DNA of 64,000 nt from Candidatus Methanomethylophilaceae archaeon. Its GTDB lineage: Archaea; Thermoplasmatota; Thermoplasmata; Methanomassiliicoccales; Methanomethylophilaceae. A program made the position numbers and the translations under genes. Each line of letters begins with the position of its first letter. The first letter of the stretch is position 1. Below the pieces are notes generated by a model. The model did not search any database. It had not been told where the DNA came from and saw only the letters and a list, made by a program, of their open reading frames with translations. Of the stretch, positions 7,637-16,473 are shown in pieces. The DNA lies in NCBI GenBank assembly GCA_017524805.1, contig JAFXUX010000033.1, forward strand, positions 1 through 64,000, read 5' to 3'.

Positions 7637-9082
7637 TTATGACTTGGACTCCGTGACTTCGAACTTTTTCGCTGAGCCATGCCCGCTGAATATCGACCAT
7701 TTTCCGGGGCCGAGACGCTGCATGAGAGCTTCGCGCTCCTCTTTGCATATTTTCGGATCTGTATCCACGGATGTCATAAGAATGGGCGCATATCTGTTGT
7801 ATTCGGACTGCTCGGCGGTCATCCCATGGACATTCACGTATATGTCGCCGGTGAATGCGATTTTAGCAGTATATTCTATCAGGACGATCTCCCCTTTGAG
7901 ATGCCCTCCGCGCCCCTCATAGACTTCGAAACAGAACTCCCCCACGTTGAGATAGCCCGCAGGATACAATGGGACCGGGCTTTCCGGGCGCGCCTTCCAA
8001 ATGATGCTCACTTTATCCGTAGGGATGGGCTCGTACGAAGTGAGTATCTTGCAGATGCTGATATACGGTTTATGCAGAGGATTGGACTCCCTGAATCCGT
8101 CCCGTCCCTCGAATTCCTCGCGCATGCATATGGCGCTGTTCTCGCTGGACAGAACCTCATCAAAAATGCCGCATAGTCCTATATGATCCAAATCCGCATG
8201 GGTTATGAGCACCCTCTTCCGCATGCCGTCAAATCCTGGGACGACTTCCCTGATGAGCTTAAGGGTCTCTTCTTTGTAGCATGCATAACCAGAATCCACG
8301 AACAGCGTCTCCCCGTCCGATTCGATTATGGTCACGTTGCTTCCGCACGGAGGCTCGATCACTGTGATCATAGATCTCTCCGAGATTCTGTGGCGGGTGA
8401 CCCTGGACGAGAATGCATCGCCTTTGCATCTGACCAGAAGCTCCGCCAGCTTCCCTATGGAATCGAAGGTGCGGTATGGGGACAGCCCCCTCTCATCGAG
8501 AAGCTGCATCGCCCTGTTGCAATTGACCAGAAGCTCCTCCTTCTTCTCCGGGCTCAAAGCCATGCTTCCGGATAAGGCGGAAACAAACGACCTGTAGAAG
8601 ATTGAATTGTCGTATACGGTGTTTGAGCTGTTGTAATCGAGGATGTTCACCTCGCACAGCTCGGATACCTTGGCCATAAAACTCGAAACTTTCTCGCTGT
8701 CATCCACGAAGAGACCCATCTTGAACCTCTGGAATGGGGTGCCGTCCTCCTGCGACGATATGTATGAGATGTTGAACCCGAACTCGGTTATGAGCTCCAA
8801 AACTTTTGTGACGCTCCCCGGCTCATCCCGAAGGATGAACTCCATCAGCATGACGGTGCGCTCGCCATCCGTCGACTGTATGTAACCTATTTCGCGCAGC
8901 TCGACGTCAGCTTCGGCAAGCTGCTCAGGCGTGCCTTCGGCATCTATGAAGAGGGTGTGCATGTCCACGGCTTTGTTGTAGCTTACCCTCGTGATATTGA
9001 TCCCAAGCGATGCGAAACATCTGCTGGCTTTCAGGAACGCGCCTATGTTGTCCGGCATCGTGGTTACGTACGACTTCCTCAT
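7637..9082 (-). CDS. ACT-ACT metallo-beta-lactamase-fold hydrolase
   Basis: The 481-residue protein joins two N-terminal ACT domains (about 1-75 and 80-150; TTMPDNIGAFLKASRCFASL and EFILRDEPGSVTKVLELI) to a metallo-beta-lactamase-fold domain in the C-terminal half. The metal site reads THADLDHIGLCG, with further ligands in GRGGHLKGE, AFTGDIYV and SGHG. ACT domains normally bind amino acids, so I infer an amino-acid-regulated hydrolase; the substrate is unknown. The start was placed at ATG 9082 (MRKSYVTTMPDN) because the open frame upstream lacks ACT sequence. Transcription diverges from the membrane-protein gene at 9184. Confidence 0.8.
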   Translation of the reverse strand: MRKSYVTTMPDNIGAFLKASRCFASLGINITRVSYNKAVDMHTLFIDAEGTPEQLAEADVELREIGYIQSTDGERTVMLMEFILRDEPGSVTKVLELITEFGFNISYISSQEDGTPFQRFKMGLFVDDSEKVSSFMAKVSELCEVNILDYNSSNTVYDNSIFYRSFVSALSGSMALSPEKKEELLVNCNRAMQLLDERGLSPYRTFDSIGKLAELLVRCKGDAFSSRVTRHRISERSMITVIEPPCGSNVTIIESDGETLFVDSGYACYKEETLKLIREVVPGFDGMRKRVLITHADLDHIGLCGIFDEVLSSENSAICMREEFEGRDGFRESNPLHKPYISICKILTSYEPIPTDKVSIIWKARPESPVPLYPAGYLNVGEFCFEVYEGRGGHLKGEIVLIEYTAKIAFTGDIYVNVHGMTAEQSEYNRYAPILMTSVDTDPKICKEEREALMQRLGPGKWSIFSGHGSAKKFEVTESKS

Positions 9083-9183
9083 CGCTGGCGTATCCCCGTC
9101 CCCAAAATATAACTTGCACCCTGAAAGCAAACTGCGGCTGGCAGTCGAGATAACTTTTATTTTCCAGCGGACGATAAGAATCC

Positions 9184-10023
9184 ATGGAGCCCACTTCCAA
9201 ACCCTATGCGGCGCTTGCAATACTGGTTCCGACCTTGGTCATCGTCTTCGGACTGATAAGGGGTTGGAGCTGGTTTTCCCTGCTTTTCTCCGCCATAATC
9301 CTGTTTTCCTGTTTCCCCATCGTTTGCGCGGGCCTGTGCATGTGGCTCCATGGCAGCGGCTACAGATTCCTGAACGTAGGCGTAGATTGGAAATCGATGG
9401 ATGAGAAAAAGAGAAGGGAAGTCGCATCGAGATGGGGGCTTTGGATAGCCATCGGAACCGTCGTCCTGATTTGGGGGACAGCATTTCTGATGTTGAACCT
9501 TGTGATAGGCATAATCCTGATGGCGGCAGGTACCATTCTGATGGTCCTTCCATTCGCCAAAGGCGCAGCCAAAGGATCCCCTGTACCGAATTGGTCCAGA
9601 GGCAAGCGCATCGTGGTTGTGGCCGCTTTCACTCTGCTTACTGCAGTCCCTTTCGCATTCGTCATGGACGGCGGCGCAGGATCGATGTCCAATTCGGTCG
9701 ATATATCGCTGGGAGATGATAGCTTCACGGTGAAGGCACCGTTCTTCGACCACAGCTTCTCCTATGATGAAATCGATGACTGCCAATACTTCGAGGACTT
9801 CCAGAAAGGCAGACGCGTCATGGGATACTCTGACGGAACTATTTCCAGCGGACGGTATGACAACGATCTGTTCGGAAGATACGAGCTGGCATCTTACACC
9901 AAAATAAAGCCGTGCATAGCAATCTCTGTCGGAGGAGAAATATACGCATTCAACCAAAGCTCAGAAGATCTGACGGAATCCCTGTACCAATCTTTGCTGG
10001 ATAAGATTTTGAAACTATCCTGA
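9184..10023 (+). CDS. Four-helix membrane protein of unknown function
   Basis: The 279-residue protein has about five hydrophobic stretches: residues 8-25 and 30-52, then 85-105 and 106-122, and one near 140-157. A soluble tail of about 110 residues follows (DDSFTVKAPFFDHSFSYDEI). The tail resembles the PH-like membrane-associated domains found in many prokaryotic membrane proteins (a strand, then an SYDEID-type turn), but this is weak. It is divergent from the ACT-hydrolase gene and convergent with the NSS transporter gene across the phased repeat array. No function is assigned. Confidence 0.65.
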   Translation: MEPTSKPYAALAILVPTLVIVFGLIRGWSWFSLLFSAIILFSCFPIVCAGLCMWLHGSGYRFLNVGVDWKSMDEKKRREVASRWGLWIAIGTVVLIWGTAFLMLNLVIGIILMAAGTILMVLPFAKGAAKGSPVPNWSRGKRIVVVAAFTLLTAVPFAFVMDGGAGSMSNSVDISLGDDSFTVKAPFFDHSFSYDEIDDCQYFEDFQKGRRVMGYSDGTISSGRYDNDLFGRYELASYTKIKPCIAISVGGEIYAFNQSSEDLTESLYQSLLDKILKLS

Positions 10024-10093
10024 ACTGATTCAGAACAAACGCTGGGAGCGTGCCATCTTGGGTGCGCCCCACTTTATCATTTCCTTATCGTTC

Positions 10094-10484
10094 CCTAGGA
10101 GTCCCTTAGGATTGCTTAGACCCTAAGGGCTCCTTAGAATCTCTAATACTCTCTTACCGATCCCTTAAACGCTCTTAGAATCCCTTAGAAATCCCCTAAT
10201 CGTTCCCTAAGAGTCCCTTAGGATCGCTTAGCTCTCTTAGAACCCTAAGGGCTCCTTAGAATACGCTTAGATTCCTTTAGAATTCCTTAAGGGCCCTTAT
10301 AATCCCTTAGAAATCCCCTAATCGTTCCCTAAGAGTCCCTTAGGATCGCTTAGACTCCCTAAGAACCGTAAGAGCCTCTTAGAATGCTCTTAGGTTCCTT
10401 TAGAGTTCCTTAAGGGCCCTTAGGATTCTTAGACCCATAAGGTTGTCTTAGAGTGAGCTTAGATTGCCTTAGAATGCTCTATGA
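10094..10484. repeat. Helically phased CTTAG array with a 122-bp higher-order unit
   Basis: Thirty-nine TA steps, almost all inside CCTTAG, CCTAAG or CTTAAG, recur from 10096 to 10480. Spacings are mostly 10 or 11 bases, with a few of 7-9, and average about 10.1. The basic unit resembles TCCCTTAGAA. On top lies a longer unit: the block at 10179-10231 returns almost exactly at 10301-10353 (shift 122), 10121-10140 returns at 10243-10262 (shift 122), and 10272-10299 at 10395-10422 (shift 123). The array fills the gap between two convergent genes. No open frame of note is present. Confidence 0.95.
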
Positions 10485-10559
10485 GTCCCTTTCGATTCAT
10501 TATTATTCCTGTGTGAAAACAATGGAAGACGAACAGATGCCGCAATCTTGGAGACGCAT

Positions 10560-11948
10560 TCAATAGATGGAAAGCAATCCGAACATATCCGCCAGTCCGA
10601 AAATCAATATTGCCAGCAAACATATGGGGCACACGAAACGGATCATCACTCTGAACAGGCCCTTGGATCTGAACGGATTTCCGCATGCCTCCACCTCGTC
10701 CTCTATCGGCTTGGTTTTTATCACGAAGCCGATGAATGCGCAGGTCAGGACAGCCACTATGGGCATGAGCAGAGAGTTGGTGACCATATCGAATATCCCA
10801 AGCCACCCTGCGCCCTGATCGAACGGAGCCAGATCGGTCATCAGCGGCCCGAACCCTAGAATACAGAAGGCACCCAAGACAGCCACCGCTGAACCGGCCA
10901 TTGCCAAGGACCTCCGGCGCTCTATCCTGAACCTGTCCATGAAACCTGATACCACCGCCTCGAGCAGAGAAATCGCCGACGTCATCGCGGCGAACAGCAC
11001 CATCAGATAGAAGACCGGCGCGACGATCGCTCCTCCGGGCATCTGAGCGAACACCTGCGGCAGAGATACGAACATGAGCCCCATCGACTGGCTGTCCCCG
11101 AACCCGAACATGAACGCCGACGGCACGATCAGCAGCCCCGCCAATATCGCCACGGCGGTGTCGATCATGCTTATGCCGCGCACCGACTTCTCGATGCTGT
11201 CCTCCTTCCTCATGTATGATCCGTACGTTATCATGATCCCCATGGCCAAAGACATGGAATAGAATATCTGGCTGGTGGCGCCGAGGAACGTGCCCATGCT
11301 GAGCTTGGATACGTCGGGGCTGAGATAGAATACGATTCCGTCCCAGATTCCGGGGAGGGTCATCTCGTAAGCCGTTATGACGACTATCATCATGAGAAGC
11401 GAGGGCATCAGTATCTTGCTCATCTTCTCTATGCCTTTGTCGACGCCGATAGCTATGCAGATCACGCATGCCGCAGCGAAAAGAGCGAACCAGATGAATG
11501 GATCTCCCATGCCTTCCGCCTCTCCGGTGATGTATTCCCACCAGAAGCTGCCTCCATCCGAAGACAGAACCGACAGACTTCCGGACGCCGATTCGAAGAA
11601 CCATTTGAAGACCCATCCGCCGATGACGCAATAGTACGGCACTATTAGCATCGGGACAATGCCGGCCAAAGTGCCGATCCATCCGTGCTTCTCAGACAGT
11701 TCGCGGAACGCTGTGGTGCAGGATTTGCCGGTCTTCCTTCCGATAGCGATTTCGGCAACCATGAGCGAGAACCCGAACGTCAAAGCCAATATGATGTACA
11801 CCACGACGAATATGCCGCCGCCGAAATGCGAAGTCAGGTAAGGGAACCTCCACAGATTCCCCAGGCCGACAGCGGATGCCGCCGCAGCTATGATGAACCC
11901 GATCCTGCCGCTGAAAGATGCGCGCTCGCCTTCGGTTCCTCCTGACAT
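10560..11948 (-). CDS. Sodium-dependent neurotransmitter:sodium symporter family transporter
   Basis: The 462-residue membrane protein has the NSS (LeuT-type) fold. The diagnostic AVGLGNLWRFPYL sits in the first transmembrane helix and lines the sodium and substrate sites. About eleven to twelve hydrophobic helices follow, including the FYSMSLAMGIMITYGSY segment of TM6-TM7. The family takes up amino acids or related amines with sodium. The substrate cannot be read from the sequence, and no biosynthetic or catabolic partner lies beside it. The gene ends (TGA) just past the phased repeat array. Confidence 0.92.
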   Translation of the reverse strand: MSGGTEGERASFSGRIGFIIAAAASAVGLGNLWRFPYLTSHFGGGIFVVVYIILALTFGFSLMVAEIAIGRKTGKSCTTAFRELSEKHGWIGTLAGIVPMLIVPYYCVIGGWVFKWFFESASGSLSVLSSDGGSFWWEYITGEAEGMGDPFIWFALFAAACVICIAIGVDKGIEKMSKILMPSLLMMIVVITAYEMTLPGIWDGIVFYLSPDVSKLSMGTFLGATSQIFYSMSLAMGIMITYGSYMRKEDSIEKSVRGISMIDTAVAILAGLLIVPSAFMFGFGDSQSMGLMFVSLPQVFAQMPGGAIVAPVFYLMVLFAAMTSAISLLEAVVSGFMDRFRIERRRSLAMAGSAVAVLGAFCILGFGPLMTDLAPFDQGAGWLGIFDMVTNSLLMPIVAVLTCAFIGFVIKTKPIEDEVEACGNPFRSKGLFRVMIRFVCPICLLAILIFGLADMFGLLSIY

Positions 11949-12166
11949 GCGGAAACAAAAAGGTCGTTTTCCTATAAACGTGGCTCGGCCATATCCAATA
12001 CAGCGAAAAGAACCGGAGCATATCGGTCTGCCGCCAGCCGGAGATAGCTGCGAATCCTGAGCTCATGGGCCGAGTCCCGCTGTTAATAACTATCATGGCA
12101 TCTGTTGATGAGAAATTAATAACATTATAATTAGTTTTTAATAGTCATAGTAATCAGTCAGAATTC

Positions 12167-13576
12167 ATGAATAAGATAGCGATCGCAGCCGTAATCGCCG
12201 TGGCTTTGATATGCACCGGAGCCGCGATGGCATTTGCACTGATGCAAAGCGAAAATGGCAAAGAGAAAATCGCAGTCACCATGCCATGGGAGAAGACCCT
12301 CGTGGAATCCATCGCCGGAGACGATTATGCCGTGGCATCCATGATCGGGGAAGGCTTCGATCCCCACTCCTCGTATAGCACCCCAAGCAACATAGCTGAT
12401 CTGTACGGATCGAAGATATTCTTCGAGATCGGGTCTGGAGTGGAATGGGAGACCGCCTTCCTCAAGAGCGTGAAATCCGACATCCCATCCTCGGTCAAAA
12501 TCGTCAATCTGGCCGATTCCATCGAGTACGAGCCTATGGCATCCTCCCACCGCCATGATGGGGCAGCGGACGATGACGAGGAGATGGACGCACATATCTG
12601 GACCTCCCCCGCAATAGTAAAGAAGATAGCGGCCGCGATCGCCGATTCGCTCAAAGATCTCAATCCGAAGAATTCATCAAAGTACGCTAAGAATCTTGCC
12701 GAGATCGAATCCAAAATAGACCTGCTGGACGCGAAAGCGAAGAGGATCGCCGACGCCTATGGGAGAGAAGAGACGGAGATCATGGTCTGGCATCCGGCAT
12801 GGGGATACATGCTCGGGCAATACATGGGATCGTTCGGCGCCGACCTTGACATGGTATCCATCGAAGCCAACGGAGAGGTGGAATCTGCTGCGGACGCTGC
12901 GGCCATACTGTCCGGCGAAAACGCCAAATCGATTGTAGTGTCGCCCCTCGACGACGGATACGTCTTCCGCGACGCCCTTACCGACACGTACGGCGTCAAG
13001 GTCTATGCGGTGAACCCTACGGCATCGGACATTCTGAGCGAACTCAACCTCTTCCTGGACGATCTCGCGGAAATACTGGGAGTCTCCCTGGGGCGATGCC
13101 ATGGCCGAGATTCCGATCTCCATCAGGAACATGACCGCGGGATACGATGGGATCCCAGTCCTCAGGAACGTGACCCTGGACCTCAGGGACAAAGATTACT
13201 TGGCTATCGTGGGGCCGAACGGAGGGGGAAAAACTACCCTCCTGCGCATCGCCCTGGGCCTTCTGGAGCCTATGAAAGGGGAAGCGGAAGTATTCGGCGA
13301 GAGCCCCGCAAAAGGCGCGCGCCGCTTGGGATACGTGCCCCAGCATGGAACCTTCGACCGCCGCTATCCGATAAAAGCGGAGGAGGCAGTCATGACCGGT
13401 CTCAGAGATGCGAGCCGCGGATTCCAGCTGAGATACAGCAGAGAAGAGAAGGAATCCGCGGAGAAAGCGATCGAGATGGTTGGGATCGAACATTTCCGCG
13501 GGAAGCGCATCGGAGACCTTTCAGGTGGGCAGATACAGCGCGTCCTCATCGCCAGAGCTCTCGCCAGAAACCCTGA
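12167..13576 (+). CDS. Zn/Mn ABC transporter substrate-binding protein (ZnuA-like), run-on frame
   Basis: Residues 1 to about 305 form a cluster A-I metal-binding lipoprotein or secreted protein. An N-terminal hydrophobic signal is followed by the metal ligands: His in DPHSSY, His in DAHIWTSP, His in WHPAWGY and Asp in SPLDDGY. A His/Asp-rich loop (SSHRHDGAADDDEEMDA) lies between the first two, as in zinc transporters. The frame has no stop before the downstream ATPase gene and runs on in another frame to 13576, producing about 160 meaningless residues. A frameshift near 13080, real or sequencing error, is likely. The operon continues with the ATPase and permease. Confidence 0.75.
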   Translation: MNKIAIAAVIAVALICTGAAMAFALMQSENGKEKIAVTMPWEKTLVESIAGDDYAVASMIGEGFDPHSSYSTPSNIADLYGSKIFFEIGSGVEWETAFLKSVKSDIPSSVKIVNLADSIEYEPMASSHRHDGAADDDEEMDAHIWTSPAIVKKIAAAIADSLKDLNPKNSSKYAKNLAEIESKIDLLDAKAKRIADAYGREETEIMVWHPAWGYMLGQYMGSFGADLDMVSIEANGEVESAADAAAILSGENAKSIVVSPLDDGYVFRDALTDTYGVKVYAVNPTASDILSELNLFLDDLAEILGVSLGRCHGRDSDLHQEHDRGIRWDPSPQERDPGPQGQRLLGYRGAERRGKNYPPAHRPGPSGAYERGSGSIRREPRKRRAPLGIRAPAWNLRPPLSDKSGGGSHDRSQRCEPRIPAEIQQRREGIRGESDRDGWDRTFPREAHRRPFRWADTARPHRQSSRQKP

Positions 13577-13829
13577 AGCCATCCTTCTCGACGAACCTAC
13601 CGCGAGCTTGGATCCCGAGATGTCCTCGAAGATCTATGATATACTCAGGAACATCAATTCCAACGGCGTCGCAATCATGCTGGTCACTCACGACCTAAAC
13701 TCCATGACCCAGGGGGTGAAAAGGGTGGCCTGCGTGAACGGCAGCGCGATTGTCGGCGAAAAGCCAGAAATCACCCCCAAGATGTTCGAACTTGGGTACG
13801 GGATACGCATAGGGGAGGCGGCACAATGA
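13101..13829 (+). CDS. Zn/Mn ABC transporter ATP-binding protein (ZnuC-like)
   Basis: The 242-residue ATPase drives uptake of the divalent metal delivered by the ZnuA-like protein. Walker A is GPNGGGKTTLL near residue 37, the Q-loop is in GYVPQH, the signature is LSGGQIQRVLIARAL, and Walker B is AILLDEPTASLDPE followed by the LVTHD switch. Length and order match cluster 9 metal importers. The ATG overlaps the run-on end of the substrate-binding gene, and its own stop overlaps the permease start by four bases, so translation is probably coupled. Confidence 0.92.
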   Translation: MAEIPISIRNMTAGYDGIPVLRNVTLDLRDKDYLAIVGPNGGGKTTLLRIALGLLEPMKGEAEVFGESPAKGARRLGYVPQHGTFDRRYPIKAEEAVMTGLRDASRGFQLRYSREEKESAEKAIEMVGIEHFRGKRIGDLSGGQIQRVLIARALARNPEAILLDEPTASLDPEMSSKIYDILRNINSNGVAIMLVTHDLNSMTQGVKRVACVNGSAIVGEKPEITPKMFELGYGIRIGEAAQ

Positions 13830-14785
13830 CGTCCCTGCCGGAGTATCTGGCCATCCCGCTGATACAGAACATGTTCGTCGCCACCGCGGTCGTCTGCGTG
13901 CTGTGCGGTATAATAGGGGCGTACGTCGTCGTCAATCGCATGGTTTCAGTAACTGGGGGAATCGCACACACCGTCTTTGGCGGCGTCGGATTCGCATATT
14001 ATGTGAGCTCCGTGTTCCTGGTCAGCTGGCTAACCCCCATGATGGGCGCCTTGCTGTTCGCTGTGATAGCCGCGATAATAATGACCCTGCTGAAACGCAT
14101 CAAAAACATCAGGCAGGACACCTCGATCGGAGTCATATGGGCCGTCGGGATGGCGCTGGGCGTGATATTCATGTGTTTCGTGGACCGCACAAAGGTGATA
14201 CCGGCCTCCTTCGAATCCATCCTATTCGGGGACGTTCTTTACGTGGGCACCCAGACGCTGTTCGTCATGATTGTTCTCGCCATAGCCATCATCGCGATCG
14301 TCGCGTTTCTCTACCGCGATTTCCTCATACTCACTTTCGACGAGACGCAGGCGAAGATCTCCGGGCTACGCACCGGACTTCTGGACCTTGTCCTTTACCT
14401 GCTCATAGCGATAACCTGCGTGATGGTATCGAACGTAGTCGGGATAATCATGATAATCGCTCTCGTGACCATACCGTCCGCCATCGCGAACCTGTTCTCG
14501 GACAGCCTGAAAGAAATGATGGCCATCGGGACGCTGCTGTCGCTTGGCCTTTCCATATTCGGCCTGTTCATGGCGCTGGCTCTCAACACCCCGCCGGGAT
14601 CGACGGTGGTTCTGGTCATCGGGCTTGCGTTCGTCTCGGCGCTGATGATCAATCGCATCCAGAAGAGGGGGAAGGCCACGGAAAAAAGCCCATCCAATCG
14701 ATATGACATGCGAAACAAAGATGATCCTAGCCTTTCACGAGTGGGTGATATAAAGACGATAGAAGCTCGATTTCACTTCAGATAG
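13826..14785 (+). CDS. Zn/Mn ABC transporter permease (ZnuB-like)
   Basis: The 319-residue membrane protein has about eight hydrophobic helices and the ABC-3 permease pattern, including GGIAHTVFGGVGFAYY near residue 45 and DETQAKISGLRTG near 175. It forms the channel for the importer encoded just upstream. The last 25-30 residues are hydrophilic and look non-native. The frame ends in TAG (14783-14785), the only complete gene in the window that seems to stop with TAG. Reading past it gives only the antisense of the next gene. It overlaps that convergent gene by 13 bases. Confidence 0.9.
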   Translation: MTSLPEYLAIPLIQNMFVATAVVCVLCGIIGAYVVVNRMVSVTGGIAHTVFGGVGFAYYVSSVFLVSWLTPMMGALLFAVIAAIIMTLLKRIKNIRQDTSIGVIWAVGMALGVIFMCFVDRTKVIPASFESILFGDVLYVGTQTLFVMIVLAIAIIAIVAFLYRDFLILTFDETQAKISGLRTGLLDLVLYLLIAITCVMVSNVVGIIMIIALVTIPSAIANLFSDSLKEMMAIGTLLSLGLSIFGLFMALALNTPPGSTVVLVIGLAFVSALMINRIQKRGKATEKSPSNRYDMRNKDDPSLSRVGDIKTIEARFHFR

Positions 14786-15666
14786 ACCAGCGTACCCCCG
14801 TATTTGGGGCTGTATTCGCTCTCCATCGGGCACTCCTTATCAAACGGCAGCACCGTACTCAATCCCGCGAGGGCCATCGTGCTGTCTATGCAAACCACAT
14901 TGCCGTTGGGATCGTCGCGGATCAGCAGCGCCTTATGGTCCACAGACAGATGGACGAAATAACGGGACTTCTTGAACCCGTCCGATCTGAGCGTGTCAGG
15001 TCCGGTCCTTACGATCTCGAGGCTTGAAGGTTTCAATCTGTCTCCGAAACCCTCCGGCACATCCTTAGACGGACAGGGGGCAGCGGACGGGACTTTGGCT
15101 GGAGGATCGTTCTCCATCACCAGCACCTTCGCCTTCAGGAGCTCCGCCTCTTTCTCCTTGGCGGCTATGATTTTCGAATCCTCCTCCTTGATTCTCTTCA
15201 GCTCATCGATCTGGTCGGACAGGTCGGAGATCGTCTTCTCGAAGGACGCGGTCTGCTCCCTGACAGCTTTCGCGATCTGCTCGTTGACCACGTTCTTGTA
15301 GATCTCCTCCAGAAAAGGCTGCAGGATGGTCTTGTTGTTTTCCCACAGATAAAGGCTGAGAGAATCGATTTCGTCCTTCTTCATCTCGTAGAGAAAGGAA
15401 CCGTCGATTCTCTTGATGGGTTTAGCGAAATAATTCTGCCCGGTCTTTGGGTTCAGACTCAGAGAAACGATCCATATCTCGCCCGGGTTTATTTCCAGCA
15501 GATAGTTGTTGTCTCTGTATACCCTCTTCCCGCGGTACATCCCGGAGACATAATTCCGGTCGTCATAATCGAACTTCACGACGCCGGATTCGGACAGAAG
15601 GCTCCAATCTTCGTCGCTCGTACCAAACTTGTCGTTTTGCGAAGCGACCCAGTCTTTGAATTCCAT
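14773..15666 (-). CDS. Coiled-coil protein of unknown function downstream of NYN gene
   Basis: I recognise no family for this 297-residue protein. Residues 1 to about 120 look globular and beta-rich (GMYRGKRVYRDNNYLLEI). Residues about 130-185 are a charged coiled coil (TISDLSDQIDELKRIKEED), and the last 90 form another globular part (FVHLSVDHKALLIRDDPNG). ATG 15666 has GGAG eight bases upstream. The start lies 91 bases inside the preceding NYN-domain gene in another frame, so the two are probably translated from one message and may act together. Confidence 0.6.
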   Translation of the reverse strand: MEFKDWVASQNDKFGTSDEDWSLLSESGVVKFDYDDRNYVSGMYRGKRVYRDNNYLLEINPGEIWIVSLSLNPKTGQNYFAKPIKRIDGSFLYEMKKDEIDSLSLYLWENNKTILQPFLEEIYKNVVNEQIAKAVREQTASFEKTISDLSDQIDELKRIKEEDSKIIAAKEKEAELLKAKVLVMENDPPAKVPSAAPCPSKDVPEGFGDRLKPSSLEIVRTGPDTLRSDGFKKSRYFVHLSVDHKALLIRDDPNGNVVCIDSTMALAGLSTVLPFDKECPMESEYSPKYGGTLVYLK

Positions 15667-16229
15667 CGGACCATCTCCAAAGTGCCGTCCTGCGTAAGGA
15701 CTTCGGAAATATTCATGAGAGACAGTATCGGTTCCTTATCCAGATTGTGATAGACATCGCACTGGCGCTCCATCTCATCCGATTTGGAATTGCTGAATGC
15801 GGCGACCTCCACCCTTTTGCCGGCCGCCTGGACCTCCTGTATCGCCGGAATGAAATCCCTGTCCCCGCTGACGACCACGGCGACGTCATAATTATTCTTG
15901 TACGCATGGGTCACCATCTGCACGGCCATGGCCACATCCACCTCTTTCTGAACGTTATGGTCTGGGTCGTAAGAATCTCTGGCGATGACCCTGAAGCCTT
16001 TGTATCTCAGATAATCATGGAAACGCTTCGATTTGTCGGTGGCATCGATGGCGCCTTTGCTGTCGAACACATAAGCCGCGATGAGCTTTCTGGGACCTTT
16101 CAGGCATCTCACCAATGAAACATAGTCCACCTTGGAATACTTTGAATCCGCGGACACGCTCTTTATGATGTTCCTCAGATCGATGAAAATCATGATGCGA
16201 TCGTTCGCATCGTATGATATTATTGACAT
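15576..16229 (-). CDS. NYN-domain (LabA/DUF88-like) nuclease-type protein
   Basis: The 217-residue protein carries the PIN-like NYN fold: MIFIDLRNIIKS with the first Asp near residue 17, KEVDVAMAVQMVTHAY with the middle Asp near 96, and VVVSGDRDFIPAIQEV with the SGDRDF signature near 118. The family cleaves or binds RNA using metal-bound aspartates. After about residue 185 the sequence overlaps the next gene in another frame and loses its character; this may be a natural overlap or a frameshift. A promoter-like AT-rich gap of 235 bases separates it from the divergent gene at 16474. Confidence 0.82.
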   Translation of the reverse strand: MSIISYDANDRIMIFIDLRNIIKSVSADSKYSKVDYVSLVRCLKGPRKLIAAYVFDSKGAIDATDKSKRFHDYLRYKGFRVIARDSYDPDHNVQKEVDVAMAVQMVTHAYKNNYDVAVVVSGDRDFIPAIQEVQAAGKRVEVAAFSNSKSDEMERQCDVYHNLDKEPILSLMNISEVLTQDGTLEMVRWNSKTGSLRKTTSLVRATKIGAFCPNPAS

Positions 16230-16473
16230 TCCTCTTCCTCCTTCCCACGGATTTGACGTCGACTTGTTAGAGATTCGGATTTGGTTCGCTATATGCTTAA
16301 GAATGTAATACTGGATTCCGATAAATATTTAGGCATACCTATACTTAATACTTATCGGCTCAACCTGCATTATTGTCCATTTCTCAATTGTAATAAATCT
16401 TTTTTAGCCGAAATTAGCGTCTTCGAACAGACCCACCCACAAGAATCATATCGGCGGAACCAGAGTGCGCACC

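Noticed and set aside
10094-10484. CRISPR array
   Set aside because: The units are 10-11 bases without spacers; no direct repeat of 25-40 bases alternates with unique sequence, and no cas gene is nearby.
14783-14785. Pyrrolysine read-through in the ZnuB-like gene
   Set aside because: Beyond this TAG the frame is only the antisense of the next gene and soon ends; it is better read as a real stop or as a damaged 3' end.
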